Assembly: GCA_032433595.1 (NCBI GenBank)
Contig: JASWJB010000138.1
Location: 1-64,000 of the forward strand
DNA length: 64,000 bases
Reading direction: 5' to 3'
Source: Conoideocrella luteorostrata
Taxonomy: Eukaryota; Ascomycota; Sordariomycetes; Hypocreales; Clavicipitaceae
Position numbers and translations under genes: made by a program. Each line of letters opens with the position of its first letter. Positions within the stretch are counted from its first letter, which is position 1. The notes below the pieces were generated by a model. It did not search any database, was not told the origin of the DNA, and saw only the letters and a list, made by a program, of their open reading frames with translations. Of the stretch, positions 14,142 to 24,932 are shown piece after piece.

Positions 14142-15106
14142 ATGTCTCTTACACTCGCCTCAACTTCCTCCTCCTCAGATCCTCCCATGTCCTCTGCCCT
14201 TCTCCCTAGTGGAGAGGACGTGACTTTCCAATCCCTACCGCCTTCGCTATCCTGTCAGCTCGAACAGAAACCAATATCAATCACCCTCAGCGGTCCCAGC
14301 ATATTCTTCCTCTCCGCCATCCTCCTAGTATCAATCCATTATCTTGGCTCCGTCTTCACGGAATGTCTCATTCTGCTCACCCCGCTCGTCCTGCTCCTAC
14401 AAAACGATTACGAAAACTTCCTTAACCTCGGACCTGGAGGCACACCGTCCACTTTCTACGGATACCTCCAAATATCGTGGTGGCGGCTATGGGTTCTCCG
14501 TGACCCGTTTACAGCTCCAAGTGCCGGCCTTCTCTCTTCCCCCCAGCCTAGCATACTGCAAAAGCAGGATTTGCCGTATCGATCCGGTCCTCGACCCATT
14601 GTGGCTGGCATTGCCCCCCAGAGGCAGCTGGATCAGCATGGTTCGAGACACAGCTATCAGACTCTACGCCGGGCCATGATGAAGCTCGGGACTGGAACTC
14701 CCCTGAAGTTCGGGACGGAGAGGTCGTGCGTGGAAAAGCATGGGTTGGCATTGTTTGCGAAGCATGCACTGAGGACGAACTGTCAGGGTGAGATTGTGCA
14801 TGTTCATGATTCTGACCATTCAATGCACATGTGCCTGCATCCGAGTGATATCCAAGAGGTTTTGAGCAAGGGATGGGGCCAGAGGCATCCTTTGGCAAGG
14901 AAAGGCTGGCTGCTGCAGATGCCGGTGTCGCCGAATTTTGTCATGATATATGCTCCTCGAAGTGAGTTCACTGTTGAATACATCCCCCACTTTGTATACC
15001 ACTCTCTTCTTACAACTATCCAGACGAACAGGAATTGCAAATCGTCTACAGAATCATCGAGGCTGCCATTTGGTACACGTCCGAGGAGCACGCTTCGCTT
15101 TCGTAG
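14142..15106 (+). CDS. Membrane-anchored DUF5519 ('luciferase' domain) protein
   Basis: Two exons, 14142-14961 and 15024-15106, with a 62-nt intron (GTGAGT donor, CAG acceptor); 300 residues. The start is the first in-frame ATG (MSLTLAS); the frame runs on upstream without another ATG. A Ser-rich N-terminus is followed by a hydrophobic pair (about residues 47-87, with SIFFLSAILLVSI and ECLILLTPLVLLL). The C-terminal half carries GEIVHVHDSDHSMHMCLHP and GWGQRHPLARKG, the conserved His-rich core of the family named 'luciferase' (DUF5519). After splicing it ends IYRIIEAAIWY-like and EEHASLS, as family members do. The family name comes from sequence relatedness only; light emission is not implied. 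The function is unknown. It converges on CUS2 with 216 bp between stops. Confidence 0.75.
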
Positions 15107-15224
15107 TTTTTATATCCTGTACTGGTGTAACCTCTCGCTTCGCTCTTCCATGAAGAAGAGTCAATCGATGCGAACCATGAACTTATTGTTTATGCCATGC
15201 GCATTTTGTCAACCTGATATCCAG

Positions 15225-15280
15225 TAGCAGCAGAAGTAGCAGCAGGAGTAGCACCAGCACCAGCAGTAGGAGTAGTAGAA
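15225..15280. repeat. Imperfect AGC/AGT/ACC trinucleotide repeat
   Basis: Interrupted trinucleotide microsatellite (units such as CAG, TAG, AGC and ACC) in the short 3' spacer between the convergent DUF5519 and CUS2 genes. It contains stop codons in frame and is therefore not part of a protein. Confidence 0.7.
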
Positions 15281-15322
15281 CTGGTACATATTCTTCATCA
15301 TCCATGGCACTCCAGGTACCCT

Positions 15323-16555
15323 CTATTCTGAATCCACGTCATGACTGGTATCCTTATCAGACTTCTTAAACTTCTCTTTACCCGTCTGAAGTGATGCCTC
15401 TACAACTCGTCCATCAAAATTTCTCCCGTGCATCAACTTGATACATGCTACAGTTGACTCCGCATCTTTGAACCTCACTGACACAATACCGTCCGGTTCT
15501 TCATCGTACAAAACCACACTCGTCACCGTGCCCAATTTTGAACACTCGTCACGAATATCCTCCTTGATATCTAGCAAAGCCGCTGGGTCTTCTTCTAACT
15601 CGTCCAGCGTGAACATGTGTCGTAGAATGACCGTCTTGTCCCTCTTGGTGTTAGACTGTGGCATAGAAGGGTACGTGTCATCGTCATCCCAATCAGCAAG
15701 CTTTGCCGTCAACTTCTGCGTCTTCTTGATAATCTTTTGCCGGTCACGGTCGCTTCTTTGCCGCTTGTCGCTTGGTTGCCCTCCATCATTACTTCCCGAA
15801 GCAGCTCCTTCATTGTCGTACTGGGTCTTTTTGTAGGTCGAGTCCGCCACTTGTACTCGTATTCTGCCATCTCGTGTACCACTAGAAGTCATGCGAAAAT
15901 AGGTGTCGTCTAACAGCATGATTGCCATTTCGACACTTTGTGGTTTGAAGAACACAATTAGTGCATCACCCTTGAAGTTCCCCGCATCATCTGAGTAAAG
16001 CTTGATTCTGGGCGCACCGCTGTCGATTTCCTCAGCAATCACGCCAGCTTTGCGGGCGAATAGGTCGTGGACTTCCGTCACCGTGGCGTCCAGGGGCAGA
16101 CCAGTGACATAGACAGCCGTGTTTTGTCTCGGTTGAGGCGGTACTTTTCGCTTCTTGTTAGGTCGTGGGGGTTGATTCTGGCTACTGGTCTGCAATTTGA
16201 CCTTCTGTCAGCTTATTGGACCCTCCATACTCATCTCTCATCCATCACCAATGTTGACCTTGACCGCTGTGCTTTGCGTTTTGTGAGCGCTTACCTCTGA
16301 CCCATTCTCCGCCTCAAGCTGCCTGGTCCCGGCACCGCCATATGACTCTGGCTCAAGAGAATTCTGTCCGGGATGCTGTGCGGCGTCATGCTCCGGAGGC
16401 TCCTCCTCAGGAAGTACCCATTGCTTCAAGTCGGCATTGAACTCATACTCGGTACCGTCGTCATGTACAGCAATGAATTTGTTGTCAAGCCTGGAAAACG
16501 ATATCCGCTCATCGCCATCAAACTCTTGAATATTTGTAGGGAATGTCAAGTCCAT
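15323..16555 (-). CDS. cus2: U2 snRNP factor Cus2/Tat-SF1 homologue
   Basis: RNA-binding protein that bridges SF3b and U2 snRNA folding during spliceosome assembly (yeast Cus2, human HTATSF1). Exons 16295-16555 and 15323-16189 flank a 105-nt intron; the product is 375 residues. The N-terminal part (residues 1-50, DERISFSRLDNKFIAVHDDG...KQWV) is the family's short N-terminal motif. RRM1 spans about 110-195, with RNP2 VYVTGL and an RNP1-like FKGDALIVFF. A Lys/Asp-rich linker follows. The second RRM (about 265-355) has the GRNFDGR loop expected of a UHM (the R-x-F motif that binds SF3B1 tryptophan ligands). The C-terminus is charged. I am confident of the family; orthology to Cus2 rests on domain order. 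Confidence 0.88.
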
Positions 16556-17132
16556 CTGCGCGAGTTTCCAGGCATTATTATTATCAACGATGATAGGTCA
16601 AGGAGCGAAGCGAATACGCGGATGCGATAGAAGTCAATAAACTTTGCAAGGGTCTGATCTGGTGCCCAATGCTTCCCCAGCAGCTAATTGGGTCTAGTTG
16701 GGTCAAACCCGCGACTTAACTGTTGTGCTGGTACGGTGGGGGGGGCAGGCTATTCCAGGCGACAGACAAATTAATCCGGCCCATAACTCACCACCTCCTT
16801 GTGCTTAAATTAAACATTTGTGCGGCATGCTGTAGGCATTGCAGCCGAGCAGCTATGCAACACGCAGATAGAGCTGGCTTTTCAATGATTAATATTCATT
16901 GGAGCCAAAACCCTCGTAATTAATAATAGACCATACCCTTTTTCATCTCCCAGCACTCTCATGCTTGACTCTGCCAGCAAACATTAATTACATAGCCCTG
17001 AGGAAGCAGCTCATACGATCCAACAACACGTGCTTCTGGTAATGTGAATCATATCGTGTTTTGATAAAACCATCTACTAATATCAAAGTATTGGCCGGGT
17101 TTCGTGTACAAGCCTCCATCCGCAATGGTTCA
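16556..17132. other. Spacer between CUS2 and RPN13
   Basis: 577 bp holding the CUS2 promoter and the RPN13 3' UTR (both genes read on the minus strand). It contains a G-run near 16738-16746 and a CACGTG near 17027. No gene seen. Confidence 0.4.
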
Positions 17133-18641
17133 TCACTTGCTTTCCTTCACGGTCTTCTTCAAGCCGTCAACAAAGGCCTTTATCGCATGGCCACCTCCCA
17201 GAGGTGTCTGGCTTCCTTGCATGTAGCCACCATTTTCAACTCTGACACTCAGTGCCTCTGCAACTCCTGGCAAACCTCCATCTCGAAGCGCCATGGTTAA
17301 AGTCGTCAATGCTTGATTGAACTGCGGGCTTCGGAGAGCTTTAGTCAACAAGTAGCGTTTGTCGTTCAGTGACAGCGATGACCTGGCTGTTTCAATGGCT
17401 GCTGTAGATGGCTCCTTATGATCCCCTTCAGCAGGTGCCGAATCAGTAGCCAGTATGACAACAGTGGCAGGCAAGCAATTCAATAATGAGTCAATGTATT
17501 CCGCTGATGCTCCCTCGATCATGGGAACTGTAATTGAAGTGGGGAGGAGATGGTTGAGGTAAGGGTATGGTAGGTCAGCTTGTTGCTGCTGATCTCCTGT
17601 AAACCCCTGCTGACCTCTCAATGAATCCAGAAAGTTTCTTATAGCCGTATCGGCATCTGGTGCTGACGAAGAGGCCCTATAGGCTAGTCAGCCTCGAGTC
17701 ACGATGTAGTGCAGCAACCAATTCATGGCATGCGTCATTTCTTTATGCGAGAGATGTGGACTCTACTAAAAGTACAGTTATAGGTTTCAAACCCACTGCC
17801 AAACCTTTCCAATATCTTTCCGGAACACCATGTAGCATGTAGTGGCCAAGTTTTTCAAGACAGTATGCCTCGCGATGGGGGGTCACCTACGCTCTAGCAC
17901 CATCAGCGCCACCCTCTCTTGATCCTTCGCCTTCTTCTCTGACATCGCCCCCTGTGGCATCGGGACCGGCACCGCCACTTCCACTACCTCGATGAGCATG
18001 TGAGCCACCTTGGCCATGTGCATCTTCCATGGTTTCATCATCGTCATCGTCTCGCCGGTCGTCTACATTTCTGACCGAACTCAGCTCCGCCGTGACATTG
18101 ACATCCTCCCCTTGGAGCAGTTGATGAACAACCTCGCCGATCCTGCGATCTCTGGGGCTGAACCAGCTGGGGTCTCCATTGCGGCTCTGAGGCTTCGACT
18201 GCATCCAGAAGAGGTAGCGCTGAGACGAGGACGCAAACTTAAGAACAAAGATGCGGCCATTCGTCTTTGCTGTGGGCTGCGTCGTACCGTATTCGTAGGG
18301 GACGAAGCTGCCATCTGTCGGGACCATGACCAAGTCAAGCTCCGGTGAATCGAGGGACTGGTCGCGCTTGCGCCAGCAGAAATGGATCAGATCTGGCGGT
18401 GTTAATAACAGCGTGGTGAACGCCCATAGGCGGACTTGGCTCACCATCTTCGGAGTACAGGTAAAGGTAGCCGGGCTGAGGCTGAGGCTTGACCTTTAGT
18501 GGTCGTGAGGTAGCGTGCTGTGAAGTCGAAGTCAGCGCAATGGCCTACTTGAGGATGCGGGCACTTTCAGACTTGAGTAGCACAACTTACATCAATATCG
18601 CACTGGCCAGCCTTGAATGTGATTAGAGGTGCAATGGGCAT
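17133..18641 (-). CDS. rpn13: Proteasome ubiquitin receptor Rpn13/ADRM1
   Basis: Subunit of the 19S regulatory particle that binds ubiquitin and, in species that have it, activates the deubiquitinase UCH37. Four exons: 18591-18641 (17 codons), 18445-18517, 17891-18392 and 17133-17676 (introns of 73, 52 and 214 nt); 389 residues. The PRU domain (about 1-140) opens MPIAPLITFKAGQCD and carries GYLYLYSEDD, LIHFCWRKR and RYLFWMQ, the hallmark β-strands of the Rpn13 fold. A low-complexity Asp/Gly/Arg linker follows. The C-terminal part (about 225-389, PYLNHLLPTSI, EYIDSLLNCLP, LRSPQFNQALTTLTMALRDGG) is a DEUBAD domain, which docks UCH37-type enzymes. Budding yeast Rpn13 lacks this domain, so this is the long form. 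The exon 3 donor is GTAGGT, less usual than the others. Confidence 0.93.
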
Positions 18642-20145
18642 CTTGGCTCGCTTTTTCAGACAAGACTGTTGTGCTTGTATCAATAGAGAGAATGTAATGT
18701 GTATAGAGAAGATGTTAGTAGCTGCTGGATGGAGCTCGATTGGGTTCGGCAGGATAACTAGGCTACCAGAGCTCTTACGTCTAGCTCGAGGGTTGCCGAT
18801 AGCAAGTGGTGACGGGCTTGAAACGGTCCGACCCTTCTCCGGCAGCAGTCAAAGTTCATCTGCGCAGACCCACTGCATTTCCCGCAGAACCTTCAGGACA
18901 TAAATTTCCATCGTCGCTCCGGCTGCTTCTCCAACCTTTAATTTTCTTTCGAGCGTTCAACCTCAAGGTTTCAATGCTACTACGTCTAGCATGCGCCACT
19001 TGAGATGCATAGGGCTTTCCATTACTCGCGCAGCTACTTTACGTTGAAGCATTTAATGAATGCTCACAACATAGTTGTCAGCGTTTCGTCAAGCTTATTC
19101 ACTTTAACGTAAGTTCAATCATACAAGATTCTACCTTTCCTCCCATGGCGACTGTCTAGGGCTTTCATGATGAGAACAATTGGTCCGTGTTTCGGAGGCG
19201 GACTCAAGACCCGCCGACTGACGAAGGAACAAGCATTTATGCATCTCTGATTACTGCACTTTGCACATTTTCTACCATGACTTTCTTTGCAAAGTGAATA
19301 CTTACTAATTTGCACTCAGCACTATAGATACCTCCACGGCCACCCTTCAGACATGGCCAGCACTTCTCATTGAGTACTCTCAGCGTTGGTTGAGCATGCA
19401 CAGTCAGGTTGAAATGGATATTCATGGCTGCTCACGCGTCGACTGAGTTTTCGCCATATCAAATGACCCTGCTAGCAATATTTCCCCAATCGGAAAGACG
19501 CCAGATTAAACCCGTATATGTGGTAGTCATATTACCCCCATTGTAGATTCGTCCCGGCACTCGCATAGAAGGTTTGTTTATTAACTAAATGTGATATGCA
19601 GTGTAATAAGCAGCTGTATTCACCTCCGAAGAGCACATAAATAGTTGAAAAAAACTTAACTTGCTAACAACCGTCACGACCAACAAAAAAGTAGACACAT
19701 ATTTCAATCCTGCACGTAAAAGCAAAGCCATGTCTGCCCCAGCAACGGATACTTAAACACGGAGTAGTTTGGAGACGCGAATCGTCACAATTATCTGGGC
19801 TGAGACGAGTGAACATATAGGCGACATATTAAGTCAATTGCAAACCCCATTACCCATGATGAGCAAGGCACAGTAAGTTATACTGCGACGCAGTCTTGGT
19901 CTATGTTGATGGGCTTCCAATGATACATGGTGGGGCACTGCCTGCGGAGCGCTGAGTTGACGGGTATCTTTGTCGCAACTGACCGGAGGCTGGCGGGGTA
20001 GAGCTGCCCATACCCAACGCGTTTGTCAAATCAGTCGCGTATTCAGAGCTATAGTTTTCTCTCTTTCCAGCATACAGAGCTCCCTCTTTTTTTCTCATTC
20101 TTGGACGGTCTGTGCAGCTAGGCGTACTACAACTGGCTCGACAAA
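18642..20145. other. Divergent spacer between RPN13 and PSF1
   Basis: 1.5 kb between divergent start codons. Several short frames (18613-19003 plus, 19115-19425 minus, 19901-20098 minus) have no domain. The last 100 bp before PSF1 is CT-rich and leader-like. No RNA gene or strong repeat seen. Confidence 0.4.
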
Positions 20146-20902
20146 ATGTACGGAGATATGGGGGTTAAGCTGGTACGGCTGTAATACACTCTCAAGCAGA
20201 CACATCACCACTGACCATCCTCCAGGTTCAACACGCCAAGAGAACGCAGAACCTGGCGCATCTACCGACCTACCAAGCCGAGCTTGTTCGCGCGGTCACC
20301 AGAGAAGTTCGAGATCTCGATAAGGACGTGAAAGATCTTCTTGAGCCATTCCAGGGCTCTTTCGACCCATCCTCAGATCAAGCCGTTGCATGCACTCTTT
20401 TGGTCAATCATTTATCCATGCGACGCAATAAACGCTGCCTGCTAGCATACCATAGAACTCGCACGGATAAGCTAGAAGAGCTCGTTTGGAACGGCTCAGA
20501 TGTTGTCGATCTATCTGGCCAGCAGATACGCGACTCAGCAGGTACAGCAAACGGCGCGCCACAAGCCGGCGATGCATCAACAAGCAGTCTCAGCCCTCAA
20601 GAGGAGGAGTACGTCCGACAGTACAGCGATTTGTTAGCTGCTTACAAGGGCCAATGGACAGATATCGACCTTACTGGTAGTCTTGAGCCACCTCGAGATC
20701 TGTTCATAGACGTGCGAGTGCTCAAGGATGCTGGCGAGATTCAGACCGAATATGGGTATGCTTGGCCCTAACAGTGCTTCTTTGCGACTTAACTGACAGT
20801 TGACCCAGAGCTATAACTTTGACCAAGAACAGCCAGTTTTATGTTCGACAAGGCGATGTTGAAAGACTGATCGCCCAGGGATATCTCCAGAAACTTGGTT
20901 AA
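20146..20902 (+). CDS. psf1: GINS complex subunit Psf1
   Basis: Component of the GINS tetramer, which joins Cdc45 and MCM2-7 to form the replicative CMG helicase. Three exons: 20146-20172 (9 codons, MYGDMGVKL), 20226-20755 and 20809-20902 (two 53-nt introns); 216 residues, close to the 208 of yeast Psf1. The α-helical A domain carries LPTYQAELVRAVTREVRDLD and the family signature NHLSMRRNKRCLLAYHRTRTDKLEEL. A linker rich in Ser/Gly follows, then DLFIDVRVLKDAGEIQTEYGAITLTKNSQFYVRQGDVERLI, which forms the B domain unique to Psf1 that reaches Cdc45. The second splice junction restores this last motif exactly, which supports the model. Confidence 0.93.
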
Positions 20903-22162
20903 CGACACTTGGTGCGACAATACGCTGAGAAAAAACTATGCCTAGGAAGGCGGCATCGCACGAATTTCGTCACACACCATGAAGCCTTTGCAACGCAGGC
21001 TATCATACTACATGTTATGGAAAGCGCTCATAAATGTTGTACATCGCCATAATTATGGTGTAAGAATGCAGTGCGACAAAGACAGGGAGACACCGAGATA
21101 TTCTCAGATCCAGCTACAAACAGGGTAACAACGTCGAAATATCTTGGGGAAAAAAGACGAGGTTGCATCATTCGAGACCGACATGGCAGTATCAAAGAGC
21201 ACAATCCACGACCATATGATAAACCGCATTTGTCACTGATACGACTCGGTTAAGCTGGAGGTCAAGTCTCACCAGTTATGTCTACAGCAAGTGGCCTTCC
21301 TACGAAGCCAAAGGGCGATTATTGGATCCAATACCGAACCAATTGGCGCAGCTAGTAGAGCATCACATCAGCCATTGATCGCCTGGGAGTATGCTCCACT
21401 AGCAATTTCTTCCTATCCATGCGACATGCAATACCTACCACGACAGTCGCGTTGGATGAAGTTACAAATACCTCATTTGAGCCGAAACAGCGTCCTATGT
21501 TGCCACAACGATCAATTTGGCATCTAAAACTTTTGCAAAATGGAAAGTCCGATGGCGGAAGAACAAAAATAGAGCCTGCGCAGCCACTTGGTAGTCTCAA
21601 CGCTACAATATTCTGAAATCGGTCTTTTTCCCTATTCTAGACGGAGATTTGTTTACGCTATATTCTCCGTGCCTCGGTACCGTCCCATTGAGGCGTCGAC
21701 CCACTGAGCCCAACAACCAATAAACTCGGATAATTTCACAGCCCACTTCCTTTTCGGGCCTGCATGGGCACAATACGTCAGGCTTCAAATACACGTTTGT
21801 TTACCAGGGTAAAAACTGTTGGGGCTCGGGAATGGCGCTGGTAAGAGAGGAGAGTCATATTTTCCCACTATGGCTACTTTCTTATTCGTAAGTAAGGCGT
21901 CTCCACCAGAGGCCGAAACTGCCGGGCAGCCAGTTGGGACATGGGCATCTACATGCTTATGTACAATAGCAAAACCTCAACATTCTCGGTGCCGTGGCAT
22001 ATTCGTGTGTATATATATATATATGGCAAGGGGCCTATGCTCTCAAATGTCTCCCACAAATAAAGCCTTGACATCTTCCACAGGCGGGTTCTTCCAGAGG
22101 CACCAGTCATTCACCCTCTTAGTCGTAACTCTTGCATACATTTCAGTCATATCCAGCGAACC
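20903..22162. other. Spacer between PSF1 and the DUF829 gene
   Basis: 1.26 kb containing the PSF1 3' UTR and the DUF829 promoter. An AT dinucleotide run lies at 22007-22024. An open frame at 21819-22454 overlaps the DUF829 start in another frame and shows no domain. No other feature seen. Confidence 0.4.
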
Positions 22163-23041
22163 ATGTCCACCAAGATACCCAAGTTCCCAGGGTTCAGCCC
22201 CCTCTCGGACCAAGTCTTTACTCGACCAGGTCAAGCCGTTGGAAATACAGGACAGTCTCAAAAGCACTCAAATGATCCCACAACAGTTCTCCTCTTTGGC
22301 TGGGGCGACGGTCTCCCAAAGCATGTCGCCAAGTACGCGGATGGGTTCCGGGATTTATTCCCTCATGCGACCCAAGTTGTCGTTCTGTCGCCCATTTCAA
22401 GAGCCATGTTCTCCGACCTCCGCCAAAGATCCGACTACATGCTGCCTGTACTAAACGCCATTTTCAACAACAAGCAGATCGACAATTCCCGCATCCTCGT
22501 ACACACCATGTCCAACACTGGCGCGGTCAACTACGCCGCCACTCTCAACGCCTACCAGGAGGTCTACAAGCACCCCATGCCGCATGACCTGCTCATCATG
22601 GACTCCACGCCCGGCAGCACCGAGTTTTCATTGGGCAACGCGTCGCGCTGGTCCAGGGCCATGGCGCTCGGGACGGCGGCGTGGTTCCCCTGGCCGTTTC
22701 TCGTGACGCAGTCCATCTGGGCGGTCTTCCTGCTACTCAACACGCTGTATGCGTGGATGGTGGGCAAGGAGAGCCCCGGGGCGTGGAGCGTGCGCGCCGT
22801 GAACGATACCAAGTACGAGGTGAAGCGGGCGAGAAGGCTTTATTTGTACAGCAAGGATGATGATTTGATCCTGTGGGAGGACATCGAGAGGCACGTTGCT
22901 GAGACGAGGCCGCTGGGCTGGAAGGCTGATGTGGAGGTGTTTAGCGGCAGTGGGCATGTCGGCCATATGAGGATGTTTCCGGCCCAGTACTGGGGGGCTA
23001 TAAGAAGGAGCTGGAAGAAGGCGGTGCAGGGAGGGAGCTAG
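22163..23041 (+). CDS. DUF829/TMEM53-family α/β hydrolase
   Basis: Single exon, 292 residues, start in context ACCATGTCC. The protein has an α/β-hydrolase layout: TTVLLFGWGDGLPKHVAKY near the N-terminus (β-strand and oxyanion loop), a nucleophile elbow HTMSNTG with Ser117, an acid in KDDDLI (Asp232-234) and a C-terminal GSGHVGH that supplies His265 or His268. These are the signature positions of DUF829 (TMEM53-like) proteins. A hydrophobic stretch (about 165-195, AAWFPWPFLVTQSIWAVFLLLNTLYAWMV) suggests membrane association. PaxU of fungal indole-diterpene clusters belongs to the same family, but nothing around this gene looks like such a cluster, so I would not transfer that role. The substrate is unknown. 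It converges on the histidine ammonia-lyase gene. Confidence 0.85.
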   Translation: MSTKIPKFPGFSPLSDQVFTRPGQAVGNTGQSQKHSNDPTTVLLFGWGDGLPKHVAKYADGFRDLFPHATQVVVLSPISRAMFSDLRQRSDYMLPVLNAIFNNKQIDNSRILVHTMSNTGAVNYAATLNAYQEVYKHPMPHDLLIMDSTPGSTEFSLGNASRWSRAMALGTAAWFPWPFLVTQSIWAVFLLLNTLYAWMVGKESPGAWSVRAVNDTKYEVKRARRLYLYSKDDDLILWEDIERHVAETRPLGWKADVEVFSGSGHVGHMRMFPAQYWGAIRRSWKKAVQGGS

Positions 23042-23387
23042 AGACGAGGTGAGACGAAGTGCATTTTTGGGGCGTGGACGATCTGGACGTCGTAGGCTGT
23101 CTAATAACTAGAGTTCTTCCGTCCAGAAAATTCCTCTGGCTGGTGTCTTATGCACATGTTTCAAACTGCTAACTACTCACATGTAGAAGCAAGCTTCGCA
23201 TCACAACAGAGCACACTAGCTTCTTGTGTTCTCCAGCATAATCTACGTGGCATTTTAATCCTTTTTTTATTATAAGATAAGTCCATGAGAGGCAACCTTT
23301 CTTTTTTTTTTAAAAAAAAAAAAAAAAATTTTAAATTCTGCACACCGATGAGTGATAAAAAATAATCTCGATGCCCATGACCGTTCA
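23042..23387. other. Convergent spacer with a T10-A17 homopolymer palindrome
   Basis: 346 bp between facing stop codons. It includes T10 (23302-23311) directly followed by A17 (23312-23328) and T4, a perfect A/T inverted repeat that could serve 3'-end formation for both genes or exclude nucleosomes. No gene seen. Confidence 0.6.
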
Positions 23388-24932
23388 TCATAATGCCTGG
23401 AGGATATGGGCGCTCACTGATGCTACTATCTTTCCCGAAGAGACTAGGTGAGCCGCCGCGGCAAGGTCGTCAGCCATGTAGCGATCTTCGATGAGCTTCG
23501 GAACAATATCACGAACAGTCTGATACACCGCCAATAACTCGCCGCTAGTTTTCAAAGGATGTCTCAAGTCTATGCCTTGAGCAGCGGCCAGTATTTCAAT
23601 GCCAATGATGGCGTCTAAATTGTCTGCCATTTGAAGCAAACGACGAGCGCCGTGGCAAGCCATGGAAACATGGTCCTCCTGGTTTGCTGACATGGGCATC
23701 GAGTCTACCGAGGCAGGATGTGACATTTGCTTATTCTCAGACATGAGGGCGGCCGCGGTAATTTCGGCCGTCATGAATCCGGAGCTCAGTCCCGGTGTTG
23801 TGGTTAAGAAAGCCGGCAATCCGTTGTTGAGGGTGTCATCGACTAGAAGAGCCGTTCGACGCTGAGAGATGGAGCCGATTTCGCAGATGGCGATGGCTAT
23901 TTGATCCGCGGCAAAGGCGACGGGTTCAGCGTGGAAGTTACCTCCGGAGACGAGGGATCCGTCCGATAGTACCAATGGGTTGTCTGTCACAGCATTGGCC
24001 TCGATCCATAAAGTCTCTGCAGCTTGGCGGAGAAGATCGAGGCAGGCGCCAGCAACCTGAGGCTGGCATCGAAGACTGTACGGATCCTGAACCCTTGCGT
24101 CGCCCTCGAGATGGCTGGCGCGGATCTCCGAGCCAGCCATGAGAGCACGTAGCGACGAAGCTACATCGATTTGCCCTCGATGGCCCCGAAGTGTGTGAAT
24201 TTCAGGATGAAAAGGTGATGTCGAACCCATAGCAGCATCCGTGGATAATGCTCCCGAAATCAACGATGATAACAATCCCTTATGGGCTTTGAAAAGGCCA
24301 ACCAGCGCAAGGGCCGTCGAGGTTTGGGTTCCGTTGATCAGCGCAACTCCCTCTTTAGCTCGGAGTGTGATTGGTTTAATGTCATGAGAAGCGAGGCCGT
24401 CTCGAGCAGGCACAATCTTCCCCCCAATTGACACTACACTTTCACCCATCATGGCAGCAGCCATATGAGATAAGGGTGCAAGGTCGCCAGATGCTCCCAC
24501 AGACCCCTTTTCTGGTATGACGGGCAGAACATTGTGTTCCAGCATCTCAGCCAAAGTGAGAACGACATTCAGCCGAACACCAGATGCCCCGCGACTCAAC
24601 GACATGAGTTTCAGTGTCATGATCAAACGCACAACTCCATCCGGCAAAGGCTTGCCGACACCACAACAGTGAGACAGGACTATGTTCCTCTGTATAATCT
24701 CAGCGTCATCCACCGAGACGCGGATCTTTGCCAGCTTGCCAACTCCCGTTTTGATGCCATAATGGGCACGGCTGTCGCTCAGTGATGCCGTCACATGGTC
24801 GGCTGACCGTTGGATCAGACCATAGGCGCTGGGGTCAAGGACTGGCGTAACGCTGGTCTCATAAATGGTTTGAAGGACTGGAAGAGACACGCTGCCTGGA
24901 ACGATAGTCACCACGTCGGCGTTCTTCGTCAT
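23388..24932 (-). CDS. hutH: Histidine ammonia-lyase, bacterial-type
   Basis: Deaminates L-histidine to urocanate and ammonia, the first step of histidine breakdown. Single exon, 514 residues from the first in-frame ATG (24932), close to the roughly 510 of bacterial HutH and far shorter than the roughly 700-residue fungal phenylalanine ammonia-lyases. The MIO prosthetic group would form from Ala147-Ser148-Gly149 in [14 protein letters not shown]. Other active-site stretches are present: Tyr58 in YGIKTGVG, the RNIVLSH helix, [23 protein letters not shown] and [10 protein letters not shown]. Two departures from the usual YG(V/I)NTGFGKLA loop are seen: Lys for Asn and Val for Phe. No other hut-pathway gene lies in the window. 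The frame remains open for 69 codons above the ATG and encodes an Arg-rich leader (see findings). Absence of introns and the bacterial length suggest, but do not prove, transfer from bacteria. Confidence 0.93.
   Translation of the reverse strand: MTKNADVVTIVPGSVSLPVLQTIYETSVTPVLDPSAYGLIQRSADHVTASLSDSRAHYGIKTGVGKLAKIRVSVDDAEIIQRNIVLSHCCGVGKPLPDGVVRLIMTLKLMSLSRGASGVRLNVVLTLAEMLEHNVLPVIPEKGSVGASGDLAPLSHMAAAMMGESVVSIGGKIVPARDGLASHDIKPITLRAKEGVALINGTQTSTALALVGLFKAHKGLLSSLISGALSTDAAMGSTSPFHPEIHTLRGHRGQIDVASSLRALMAGSEIRASHLEGDARVQDPYSLRCQPQVAGACLDLLRQAAETLWIEANAVTDNPLVLSDGSLVSGGNFHAEPVAFAADQIAIAICEIGSISQRRTALLVDDTLNNGLPAFLTTTPGLSSGFMTAEITAAALMSENKQMSHPASVDSMPMSANQEDHVSMACHGARRLLQMADNLDAIIGIEILAAAQGIDLRHPLKTSGELLAVYQTVRDIVPKLIEDRYMADDLAAAAHLVSSGKIVASVSAHILQAL

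Noticed and set aside
14142..15106. A true luciferase
   Set aside because: The domain name is historical; the protein is unlike known luciferases of fungi or insects and its function is unknown.
21819..22454. A 211-codon frame overlapping the start of the DUF829 gene
   Set aside because: It is out of frame with the clear α/β-hydrolase and has no domain; probably leader sequence.
22163..23041. Indole-diterpene cluster gene paxU
   Set aside because: The family is shared, but no prenyltransferase, P450 or GGPP synthase lies nearby.
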